Part shown: positions 26,911 through 34,979 of the stretch, in pieces | Numbering within the stretch: position 1 is the first letter of the stretch | Layout of the letters: each line of letters starts with the position of its first letter | DNA from: GCA-2733415 sp965178655 | GTDB taxonomy: Bacteria; Bacteroidota; Bacteroidia; Flavobacteriales; Flavobacteriaceae | Length of the DNA: 64,000 nucleotides | Direction: 5' to 3' | Assembly: GCA_965178655.1 (NCBI GenBank) | Contig: OZ238266.1 | Span: forward strand, 1,550,001-1,614,000 | Translations under genes and position numbers: made by a program | The notes under the pieces: generated by a model | What the model was told of the DNA's origin: nothing | The model's input: only the letters and a program-made list of their open reading frames with translations | Databases searched by the model: none

Positions 26911-29900
26911 TTATAGTTTTTTTGCTAATCTCATTTTAAGTTTCATACTTAAAAAGAATACTATCGGAACAATAAATAATGTTAGAAAGGTTGCAATAAA
27001 TAACCCGTAAATAACGGTCCATGCTAAAGGTCCCCAAAAGATAACATTGTCTCCACCAAAATAAATATTAGGATTTCCGTTACTAAAAAGCGTATAGAAA
27101 TTAATATTGAATCCAATTGCTAAAGGTATCAGTCCTAAAATAGTAGTAATGGCAGTTAGTAGTACGGGACGTAAACGCGCCTTTCCAGATTGAACAATAA
27201 TGAGGTGTAATTCATCTAACGACAAATAGTCTTCTTTAATCAATTTTAATTGCTCCTTTTTACGATTAATTAATAGCTGTGTGTAATCTAAAAGAACCAC
27301 TCCGTTATTAACAACAATACCTGCTAGAGATATGATTCCCATCATGGTCATCATAATAACAAAAGGTTTTCCGGTAATAATTAACCCACCAAAAACACCA
27401 ATTAAACTTAAAAAGACAGCAAGCATAATAATGGCTGGTTTTATAAGGGAGTTAAATTGAAAAATTAGGATAAAGAAAATTAAACCTAACCCTAAGAAAA
27501 ATGCACCCATAAGAAAACTCATTTGCTTTTCTTGCTCTTCTAATTGCCCTGTATAATCTATTTTAATAGTATCGGGCTTTTCAGAAAACATTTTCATCTC
27601 GTCTTGTATTTTTGCAACAACAACATTGGCATCTTTATGACCAGACGCTAAAGCAGAGTAAACGGTTACCACTCTCTTGGTGTTTTTGTGTTTAATAGCA
27701 TTAAATCCAGAGGTGTTTTTTTGTTTGGTAACGGCAGATACGGGCACTTCTTTAATTTGTCCGCTTGCCATATCTCTAAAAATTATTTTTTGGTCAAATA
27801 ATGCATTGGTATTGTATTTGTCTGCACTGTTAAAACGTGTATAGATATCATAATCCTCTCCATTTTCTTTGTACACACCCGCTTTTGCTCCAAAAATTGA
27901 ATTTCGCAATTGCATACCTACTTGTCCGGCACTAACGCCTAATTCGCCTGCTTTTTCACGATCTACCAAAACCTGCATATTGGGTTTAGATTTGTTAACA
28001 TCAATTTTAAGCTCATCTATTCCAGGAATATTTTTTGCGTTGATAAAATCACGCATTTTTTCGGCTGTAATGATTAACTCATTGTAGTCATTTCCTTCTA
28101 ATTCAATGTTAATAGGATAGCCTGCAGGAGGTCCGGCAACATCTTTTTCAACACTAATAGTTACTCCAGGGTAAATGCCTACAAGTGCTTCGTGCACTTG
28201 TTTTTTTAGCAACTTACTATCCATTCCACGACGATATTTGTACTCTTTCATCGAAGCAGTTATTTTTGCTTTGTGTGGCATTTCGGCACTAGAACCTCCA
28301 TCGGTTTGTGGATTCCCGGCACCTTCGCCTACTTGAGAAACCGCACTTTCTACTAAAAAGTTATGGTCACCATCTTTATAGGCGGCTTGGTTTAAAACGG
28401 CATATACTTTTGTTTCAATATCTTTTGTAATAGCATTTGTTTTCTCGATAGCTGTTCCTTCAGGATATTCTATATATACAATAATCTGGTTTGGGGTATT
28501 GTCAGGAAAAAATTCTATCTGTGTGCGATTGTTTTTAATAGAAACACCAAAACCACCAAAGACTACAAATAGTAAAAGTATAGTTCCGAGGGTAAGTGTG
28601 TATGGACGCCATCCTTTTAAAAAAGCGCGTAATGATTTTTCGTAAAAGCGTTCCCATTTAACCAGTATTTTGGTTTGAAAATACGTGGCTGCCTTACGAA
28701 GTATAAACCTATATACCCATAGCATAATAGCCGTAACAATTAATATAGAGCCTAGGGCGCGGTATGGCCCTCCAATAATGAGTATTAATATTCCGAAGAG
28801 TGCAATAATCCCCGATGTTTTAATTATTTTAGATAACGGCATTTCATTGTCTTCAACAGTCATTAATTCTGACACTAGTACAGAATTAAAAAAGATGGCA
28901 ACAAATAATGACGAGCCTAAAACTACGGAAAGTGTTATAGGAAAATAGATCATAAACTGACCCATCATTCCTGGCCACATTCCTAGCGGAATAAAGGCAG
29001 CAACAGTTGTTGCGGTAGATATGATTATAGGAAAAGCAATTTCGCTAATTCCTTTTTTTGCAGCCTGTGTTCTAGAAAGCCCTTCTTCGTCCATTAGTCG
29101 ATATACATTTTCAACAACAACAATTCCGTTATCAACAAGCATACCGAGTCCCATAATTAGTCCAAAAAGAATCATGGTATTAAGCGTGTATCCTAGAGCG
29201 TTTAATATCATGAGAGACATAAACATAGACATTGGTATGGCAAAACCAACAAATAAGGCATTTTTAAAGCCTAAAAAGAACATAAGTACTCCAACAACAA
29301 GGATGATTCCGAAAATGATGTTATTTACTAAGTCATCTACCTGACCAATAGTTTTAGCAGATAGGTCGTTGGTAATGCTAATAGATAAATCACTCGGGAA
29401 TATATTTTTCTCAGTTTGTTTTACTAATGTTTTTATTTTTTCTGCCGCGGCAACCATGTTTTTTCCTGAACGTTTTTTTACATCAAGCATTACAACAGGT
29501 GTTCCAAAAGCTCTGGCAAAAGTGCTTCGTTTTTTTTCTTTGAAAGCAACACTAGCAACATCTTTTAAGTAGATAGGGTTGTTGCGTTCGTTTTTTACAA
29601 TAAAATGCTCTAGTTCATTAGGAGAATTTACTTCGCCTAAAACCCGAAGGGTGCGTCGTTGTCCATTAACAACTAAATTACCAGCAGATATGGTTGTGTT
29701 TCCGTTTTTTATGGCGCCAATAATATCATCAAAACTTACTTTTGAAGCCATCATTTTATAAATATCTACAGCAATTTCTATTTCTTTTTCTTGCGCTCCG
29801 CGAATATCTACTTGTTTTATTTCGCTTAAGCCTTCAATTTCATCTTCAAGGTATTCGGCAAATTCTTTTAATTTTTCAACGGTATAGTCTCCCGAAAGAT

Positions 29901-30372
29901 TAATGTTTAGAATTGGCATTTCTTCTGAAAGATTTAAGTCAAATACATTCGGAGACACTTTTGCGCCATTAAAAGAGGGCCAATCTTCACTAGAAGTTTC
30001 AGTATCTATTTTGTCTTTTACTTTTTGCTTTGCAGTATCAACAGTAATATTTTCATCAAACTCAACAATTACAATAGAATAATCTTCTTGAGATGTAGAA
30101 GTGATTTTAGAAACGTTTGTTATTGTTTTTAGCTTTTTTTCAAGAGGGTTAGTAATTAGTTTTTCTATGTCTTCTGCAGTGTTTCCGGGGTAAACAGAAC
30201 TAATGTATATTTTGGTTTCTCGTATTTCAGGAAAATCTTCTCTAGGCATTGAATTGTATGCCGAAATCCCTAGAAACAGTATCATACTAATTAAGACATA
30301 GATGGTAGTTTTATTATTAATTGCCCAAGAGGATAGTCCAAATTCTTTTTCGGTGTTTTTTTGTGTTTTCAT
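26911..30372 (-). CDS. RND efflux pump inner-membrane transporter
   Basis: A 1153-residue AcrB-type proton-driven exporter: two repeats of six membrane helices, each with a large periplasmic loop. The N-terminal 'WAINNKTTIYVLISMILFLGISAYNSMPREDFPEI' region (quoted in part) and 'YPGNTAEDIEKLITNPLEKKL' are typical. In the fourth helix the proton-relay segment reads 'GMLVDNGIVVVEN', one Asp followed by Asn where AcrB has Asp-Asp. ATG 30372 is preferred; the frame opens at TTG 30393, but the ATG leaves a 7-base gap after the adaptor stop. It forms an operon with TetR, TolC-like and adaptor genes. Substrate, drug or other, is unknown. Confidence 0.93.
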   Translation of the reverse strand: MKTQKNTEKEFGLSSWAINNKTTIYVLISMILFLGISAYNSMPREDFPEIRETKIYISSVYPGNTAEDIEKLITNPLEKKLKTITNVSKITSTSQEDYSIVIVEFDENITVDTAKQKVKDKIDTETSSEDWPSFNGAKVSPNVFDLNLSEEMPILNINLSGDYTVEKLKEFAEYLEDEIEGLSEIKQVDIRGAQEKEIEIAVDIYKMMASKVSFDDIIGAIKNGNTTISAGNLVVNGQRRTLRVLGEVNSPNELEHFIVKNERNNPIYLKDVASVAFKEKKRSTFARAFGTPVVMLDVKKRSGKNMVAAAEKIKTLVKQTEKNIFPSDLSISITNDLSAKTIGQVDDLVNNIIFGIILVVGVLMFFLGFKNALFVGFAIPMSMFMSLMILNALGYTLNTMILFGLIMGLGMLVDNGIVVVENVYRLMDEEGLSRTQAAKKGISEIAFPIIISTATTVAAFIPLGMWPGMMGQFMIYFPITLSVVLGSSLFVAIFFNSVLVSELMTVEDNEMPLSKIIKTSGIIALFGILILIIGGPYRALGSILIVTAIMLWVYRFILRKAATYFQTKILVKWERFYEKSLRAFLKGWRPYTLTLGTILLLFVVFGGFGVSIKNNRTQIEFFPDNTPNQIIVYIEYPEGTAIEKTNAITKDIETKVYAVLNQAAYKDGDHNFLVESAVSQVGEGAGNPQTDGGSSAEMPHKAKITASMKEYKYRRGMDSKLLKKQVHEALVGIYPGVTISVEKDVAGPPAGYPINIELEGNDYNELIITAEKMRDFINAKNIPGIDELKIDVNKSKPNMQVLVDREKAGELGVSAGQVGMQLRNSIFGAKAGVYKENGEDYDIYTRFNSADKYNTNALFDQKIIFRDMASGQIKEVPVSAVTKQKNTSGFNAIKHKNTKRVVTVYSALASGHKDANVVVAKIQDEMKMFSEKPDTIKIDYTGQLEEQEKQMSFLMGAFFLGLGLIFFILIFQFNSLIKPAIIMLAVFLSLIGVFGGLIITGKPFVIMMTMMGIISLAGIVVNNGVVLLDYTQLLINRKKEQLKLIKEDYLSLDELHLIIVQSGKARLRPVLLTAITTILGLIPLAIGFNINFYTLFSNGNPNIYFGGDNVIFWGPLAWTVIYGLFIATFLTLFIVPIVFFLSMKLKMRLAKKL

Positions 30373-30379
30373 AAGAATT

Positions 30380-31549
30380 TTATTTGTGTGCAATAATAGT
30401 TACTTCTTGTCCGTCCTTAATATTTCTTGCGCCTTCAACAATTATTTGCGCTCCAGGAGTAAGTCCTTTAAGGATTTCTACTAATCCGTCTTGTGTTTTT
30501 CCAGTGGTTACAAAAACTTTTTCGACATGATTATTTTTTGTGTCTGTTTTGGTTTTAATCTGATACAGATACTGTGTTCCTTGTGCGTTTTCAGAAAGTA
30601 CGCTTTGAGGAATTAGCAACGCTGTTGCATTACTATAGTCGTTAACTTTTAGTTTAGCGGTAAGGTTGGGTTTAATTTCTTTTGCAGTATTTTTAATTGG
30701 AATTTCAATCTCAAAAGTTCTGTTTGCGGGGTTTATAAAAGCACTTACTTTGTCTATTTTTGCGTTTTGTGTTTTCCCTAAAACCGGAATACTAACTAGC
30801 ACTTCTTTTCCTTTTTTTAGATGAGCAATATGTTTTTCAGGAACAGTTGTTTTTACATACATATTGTTAAGGTTAAGTATGCGAATAATTTGCGATTGCC
30901 CGGCAGCTACAACGCTACCTTTTTTGGCTATAACGGCGTCAATTGTTCCTGAAAAAGGCGCAACGATAGTTGTTTTTTGAAGTTGTTTTTTTAATTGATT
31001 AACAGCTTTTTGTTGTGCGTTATAAGCCGATTTTACTTGTAGAAATTGCATTTCAGAACCAATTTTTTGTTCCCATAAACGCGTTTGCTTTTCAAAGGTG
31101 ATTTTGGCCAAATCTGCTTGTATTTGTAAGGCGCTAAGTTGTTGTGCTAATCCGCCATCATCAATTTTGGCTAATAATTGTCCTTTTTTTACATATTGCC
31201 CTTCTGTAACATAAATGTCGTATATAATTCCGGAGTATTCAGGATAAAGCATTAATAATTGTTTTGTGGTTACATTTCCTTGCAATTCTATATAGTGCTT
31301 AAATGATTGTTCTTTTATGGCCAATGTTGTTACCAAAGGTAATTTTTTAGAACGGTCAAATTTGTCTATTGCAGCATTTAGCTGTGCTAATTGCGTGGTT
31401 GTTTTTTGTTGAGCAGCTAATATTTCGGCTTTTTTAGTTTGCATAGCCGAAAGGTCATTTTTGGCGATTATAGCTGAGATATCGGTTTCTTTTTCGGTAC
31501 ATGCTGTTAGCAAGATAGAAAGGGTAAAAAGGATGTATATATTTTTCAT
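30380..31549 (-). CDS. RND efflux periplasmic adaptor (membrane fusion protein)
   Basis: A 389-residue lipoprotein; the signal ends in 'LLTACTEKE' with the lipobox Cys at about 17. An alpha-helical hairpin rich in Gln/Leu (coiled coil, about 130-200) is flanked by biotinyl/lipoyl-like halves ('VTEGQYVKKGQLLAKIDDGGL' and 'IVAPFSGTIDAVIAKKGSVV' in parts), followed by a beta-barrel and membrane-proximal domain. It links the inner-membrane RND pump to the TolC-like channel. It follows the outer-membrane gene by six bases. Confidence 0.93.
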   Translation of the reverse strand: MKNIYILFTLSILLTACTEKETDISAIIAKNDLSAMQTKKAEILAAQQKTTTQLAQLNAAIDKFDRSKKLPLVTTLAIKEQSFKHYIELQGNVTTKQLLMLYPEYSGIIYDIYVTEGQYVKKGQLLAKIDDGGLAQQLSALQIQADLAKITFEKQTRLWEQKIGSEMQFLQVKSAYNAQQKAVNQLKKQLQKTTIVAPFSGTIDAVIAKKGSVVAAGQSQIIRILNLNNMYVKTTVPEKHIAHLKKGKEVLVSIPVLGKTQNAKIDKVSAFINPANRTFEIEIPIKNTAKEIKPNLTAKLKVNDYSNATALLIPQSVLSENAQGTQYLYQIKTKTDTKNNHVEKVFVTTGKTQDGLVEILKGLTPGAQIIVEGARNIKDGQEVTIIAHK

Positions 31550-31555
31550 AGCAGA

Positions 31556-32884
31556 TTATTTAGTAGTGTTTGATAAGGTTTCTAATTGTGTTTTTTTAAC
31601 AAGAATGTCAAGCATTGCTTTAAGGTATTCTTGTTGAGCAGCATAAAGTTGCATTTGTGCCTGGCGTAATTCAAAACTTGTTGCAAGGCCTTCGGTGTAT
31701 TTAATGCTATTTTTTTGTTCAATACGTGTAGCAAGGGATAGGTTTTCTTTTGAAAGATGGAATTGTTCAATAGAAAAAGTATAATCACTATGTGCTGCGC
31801 TTAATTGAAAATGTAATTGCTCTTCTGTTTCGGTAAGGTTATTTTTAGATTTTTGAAATTCCATTTTAGCACGTTGTACGTTGGCCGCTTGTCTAAAAGA
31901 ACTAAAAACAGGGATAGATAATTGTATGCCTGCTAATGATGCACCATACCACTTTTGAGCACTTGAGCTAAACTCAAAGTGTTGGTTATATGCGCTATAT
32001 TCACCATTAATAAAAGCCGATAATGTTGGTAGTGCTTTGGCTTTTTCAAGTTTGAATAATAATTTCTTTAGCTGTGTGTCATTTGTAGCAATTTGGTAAT
32101 CAATAGTTTTTGTAACGGTTACAGGGTTGTTATTGTGCAGTAAAGACTGTGTTGCTAAATCCTCTAAAGTGTTTTTTAAAACAAGAGTAGTCTTAATTGA
32201 CTCCCCTAAAACAAGATTTAAAAATTTAGAGGCTATTTTTTGTAATCGCTGTGCGTTTTTATAGCCACTTTCAAGCTGTTTAAGTGTAATTTGTAATTGC
32301 TCTACTTGTTCTTCTTCAGCAAAACCATTATTAAAAACCGTTTGAGTTTCAGATAGGTTTTTTTGTAAGGCTTTAATGTTACTCTTATAAATACGAATAC
32401 TTTCTTGAGAGAGTAGTACATTTCCGTAGGCATTAATGGTTGCTTTTCGGATTTCTAAATCCGTTTTTACTTTGGCATTTTTTGAAACTTCTAAATATAC
32501 TTTTGCAGATTGTAAACCAACAATATATGAGCCATCAAAAAGCAGTTGTGTGGCAGTTGCAGAGGCACTCATGCTTTGTTTTTTTCCAAAGGCAAAAATT
32601 TCATCTACCCCATCATGATTCATGTCAGAAACATTAACTTTTTGTTTTAGCCAGTTTTGATAACTTAGTGTTGTAGATATTTGAGGGAGTCCCATAGCGG
32701 TAGCCTCCCATTTTATTTTTTTGGCAATATTAATGTCGAGTGCAGCATTTTTTACAGTTCTATTGTTTTTTAGAGCGTAATTAATAGCCTCTTCTAGAGA
32801 TAGCTCTAGTGTTTTTTCTTGAGAAAATAGTGTTGCTGAAAACAGTATTGCAATACAGCAGCTGAGGTAGGTTATTTTATTCAT
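31556..32884 (-). CDS. TolC-family outer-membrane efflux protein
   Basis: A 442-residue outer-membrane channel. A signal peptide ('LFSATLFSQ') is followed by two repeats of the OEP domain: long Ala/Gln/Leu-rich coiled helices with 'LSLEEAINYALKNNRTVKNAALDI' (in part) at the start, the usual opening of this family. Its first codons overlap the end of the tetR gene by eight bases, so it is translated in the regulator-first operon tetR-tolC-adaptor-RND. Confidence 0.92.
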   Translation of the reverse strand: MNKITYLSCCIAILFSATLFSQEKTLELSLEEAINYALKNNRTVKNAALDINIAKKIKWEATAMGLPQISTTLSYQNWLKQKVNVSDMNHDGVDEIFAFGKKQSMSASATATQLLFDGSYIVGLQSAKVYLEVSKNAKVKTDLEIRKATINAYGNVLLSQESIRIYKSNIKALQKNLSETQTVFNNGFAEEEQVEQLQITLKQLESGYKNAQRLQKIASKFLNLVLGESIKTTLVLKNTLEDLATQSLLHNNNPVTVTKTIDYQIATNDTQLKKLLFKLEKAKALPTLSAFINGEYSAYNQHFEFSSSAQKWYGASLAGIQLSIPVFSSFRQAANVQRAKMEFQKSKNNLTETEEQLHFQLSAAHSDYTFSIEQFHLSKENLSLATRIEQKNSIKYTEGLATSFELRQAQMQLYAAQQEYLKAMLDILVKKTQLETLSNTTK

Positions 32885-33485
32885 AAGTATGTTTAGTGAT
32901 AAGGGTGTTAATTATAGTAGCGCCTTTTTTGGTGCAAATACCACGCAAATGGTATTCAATATAGTATTCCATAAGTGTTTTAACAGTGTAATTTTCTTTA
33001 GGAAACAAGTCAGGGTTTTTAATAGCCATCATACCATTAAAGTATAGGCGTGCAATGAAATCTACATTAATGGTATCTCTATAAATTCCAAGGGCTATAC
33101 CGCGATTTAAGTTCTTGGTAATGCAAGATTGTACTGTTTCAAATTGTTTGGCTTTTAAGTTTTTAGCTATTTCCGGATAATATTTTTGTAGCTGATATTG
33201 CGGAGATGATTTTTCGTCTTTTAAATACGTCATAACCGTTTGCTTAATGCTATAAATCTCTTCAATAGGGTTGCTTTCTAAGGCACAAATATGATCTATA
33301 CTTGTAGAAATTTGCTCAAAAACATATAGCGATACGGCTTTTACTAAAGTTGTTTTAGTGGCATAATGTTGGTAAATGGTTTTTTTAGAAATCCCCATTT
33401 CTTGCGCAATATCATCCATGGTAACACTTTTAAAGCCAAGTGTAATGAATAAATCGGTTGCTTTTTTAAGAATAAGTTGTTGCAT
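32877..33485 (-). CDS. TetR/AcrR-family transcriptional regulator of the efflux operon
   Basis: A 202-residue regulator with an N-terminal TetR helix-turn-helix ('GFKSVTMDDIAQEMGISKKTIYQHYATKTTLVKAV', residues about 15-50, quoted in part) and a helical ligand-binding C-terminal domain. The ATG at 33485 is preferred over the TTG at 33503, because the longer form adds six residues and would begin almost inside the palindrome. As first gene of the operon it should repress itself and the pump genes. A perfect 10-bp inverted repeat 20 bases upstream is the probable operator. Confidence 0.92.
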   Translation of the reverse strand: MQQLILKKATDLFITLGFKSVTMDDIAQEMGISKKTIYQHYATKTTLVKAVSLYVFEQISTSIDHICALESNPIEEIYSIKQTVMTYLKDEKSSPQYQLQKYYPEIAKNLKAKQFETVQSCITKNLNRGIALGIYRDTINVDFIARLYFNGMMAIKNPDLFPKENYTVKTLMEYYIEYHLRGICTKKGATIINTLITKHTYE

Positions 33486-33504
33486 AATCGTTGCAAGGTA
33501 CAAC

Positions 33505-33534
33505 AGGAAACTTTAAAAACAATAAAAGTTTCCT
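33505..33534. promoter_or_regulatory. Candidate TetR operator: 10-bp perfect inverted repeat
   Basis: AGGAAACTTT (33505-33514) and AAAGTTTCCT (33525-33534) with a 10-base AT-rich spacer. It lies between the divergent tetR and polyprenyl synthetase genes, immediately upstream of tetR, where it overlaps the region expected to hold the tetR promoter (a weak TACCTTGC is seen just downstream on the minus strand). Placement next to a self-regulated TetR gene makes an operator role likely. Confidence 0.7.
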
Positions 33535-33577
33535 AAGAATATATTTAAGAAAGAGATGAATAACCTATAGAATGGTT

Positions 33578-33585
33578 TAGTTTTG
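33578..33585 (+). promoter_or_regulatory. Putative -7 element of the polyprenyl synthetase gene; decides the start
   Basis: TAGTTTTG matches TAnnTTTG. Its G is the last base of the upstream TTG alternative start, so transcription begins (about 33592) after that codon, supporting ATG 33604. Confidence 0.55.
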
Positions 33586-33603
33586 CTAAAAACTAGTTTA
33601 AGA

Positions 33604-34581
33604 ATGTCAGATATTACTACTTACCGTTCAATATTTACTGCTTATTTACAAGATAAAGTTCAGACAAAATCACCTAAAAATCTGTATGAACCAATGACGT
33701 ATATTATGAAGTTAGGAGGGAAGCGTTTGCGCCCGGTATTAACTTTAATTACGGCAGATATATTTGATACAGATTATAAAAAAGCGTTAGATGCGGCATT
33801 GGCAATTGAGATTTTTCATAATTTTTCATTGGTTCATGATGATATTATGGATGATGCGCCGTTGCGTAGAGGCGCTTATACTGTTCATGAAAAATGGAAC
33901 TTAAACACCGGTATTTTATCGGGGGATGCTATGCTTATTACGGCATATCAATTATTTGAAAACTATGATGACGCTACATTTAGGGCATTGGCAAAAATAT
34001 TTAGTAAAACGGCATTAGAGGTTTGTGAAGGGCAGCAATATGATGTTGACTTTGAAGAACGTAATGATGTTACTGAGGCAGAGTACTTAAAAATGATTGA
34101 GTATAAAACAGCTGTTTTGGTAGGCGCGTCAATGAAAATGGGTGCAATTGTAGCAGGGGCCTCTAAAGATGATGCTCAAAAAATATACGATTTTGGACGT
34201 TTATTAGGGGTTGCGTTTCAGTTACAAGACGACTATTTAGACGCTTTTGGAGATCCAGAAACTTTCGGGAAACAAGTTGGGGGTGATATTATTGAAAACA
34301 AAAAAACATTCTTATATCTAAAGGCTTTAAAAGGCGCTTCTAGCGAGGATAAAGCAAAACTGATAGCGTTATTTTCAGAGAAAACAACCGTTGATGTAGC
34401 TGAAAAAATTAAGTTTTCTAAAGCAATATTTAAGTCTAGTGGCGCTGCAAATCTAACTAAAGAAGCTATTAAGGCATATACATTGTCTGCTTTTAAGGTG
34501 CTAGACAATTTAACTATTTCTGAAGATAAAAAAGACTTGCTTAGGTCATTTGGCGAAAGCTTAATGTATAGAACAGTGTAA
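33604..34581 (+). CDS. Polyprenyl diphosphate synthase (trans-isoprenyl chain)
   Basis: A 325-residue prenyltransferase. Both Asp-rich motifs are present: the first in 'LVHDDIMDDAPLRRG' and the second in 'QLQDDYLDAFGDPETFGKQVGGDI' (in part), with 'GGKRLRPVLTLI' for diphosphate binding near the N-terminus. It condenses isopentenyl diphosphate onto allylic diphosphates. In Bacteroidota this gene may supply the menaquinone side chain or shorter products; product length cannot be read with confidence. ATG 33604 is chosen over TTG 33583 because of the promoter position. The stop overlaps the start of the next small gene (TAATG). Confidence 0.95.
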   Translation: MSDITTYRSIFTAYLQDKVQTKSPKNLYEPMTYIMKLGGKRLRPVLTLITADIFDTDYKKALDAALAIEIFHNFSLVHDDIMDDAPLRRGAYTVHEKWNLNTGILSGDAMLITAYQLFENYDDATFRALAKIFSKTALEVCEGQQYDVDFEERNDVTEAEYLKMIEYKTAVLVGASMKMGAIVAGASKDDAQKIYDFGRLLGVAFQLQDDYLDAFGDPETFGKQVGGDIIENKKTFLYLKALKGASSEDKAKLIALFSEKTTVDVAEKIKFSKAIFKSSGAANLTKEAIKAYTLSAFKVLDNLTISEDKKDLLRSFGESLMYRTV

Positions 34582-34937
34582 TGAGTATTCCGGTTAAAAT
34601 GAGTGACCAACTACTAGAAGACGCGCAGGGTAAAGCGCTGTATAAAAAATTAATACAACAGTTAAACAAGGACTTTTTGCTTACAAGCATACCGGTGTCT
34701 TTTTCTGAAACAGTTTTGCCTTCTCAATTAAAAACAATGTTATTTGCTACAATTAAGGATCTGATTGATGAACAATTTGAAGTGTTTTTAAATCTGTTGT
34801 ATCGCATTGACTTGCCAGAGGCTAAAATCAGAAATTTACCCAAAGAAAATCACCAAGAATATATTGCTATGGTTTCATATTTAATTCTAGAACGTGAATG
34901 GCAAAAAGTGGTTTTTAAAAGTAAGTTTTCTTTGTGA
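34581..34937 (+). CDS. Small soluble protein coupled to polyprenyl synthetase
   Basis: A 118-residue protein without signal or membrane segments, sharing one base with the stop of the preceding gene, so translation is coupled. It contains a predicted helical region with 'DEQFEVFLNLLYRIDLPEAKIRNLP'-type acidic and Leu-rich sequence (in part). No named domain is recognised. It looks like a conserved flavobacterial partner of the prenyl synthetase gene, but its function is unknown. Confidence 0.8.
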   Translation: MSIPVKMSDQLLEDAQGKALYKKLIQQLNKDFLLTSIPVSFSETVLPSQLKTMLFATIKDLIDEQFEVFLNLLYRIDLPEAKIRNLPKENHQEYIAMVSYLILEREWQKVVFKSKFSL

Positions 34938-34979
34938 AAATACAGCCTAATTTGTTTATCATCCATTTTGAAATTGGTA

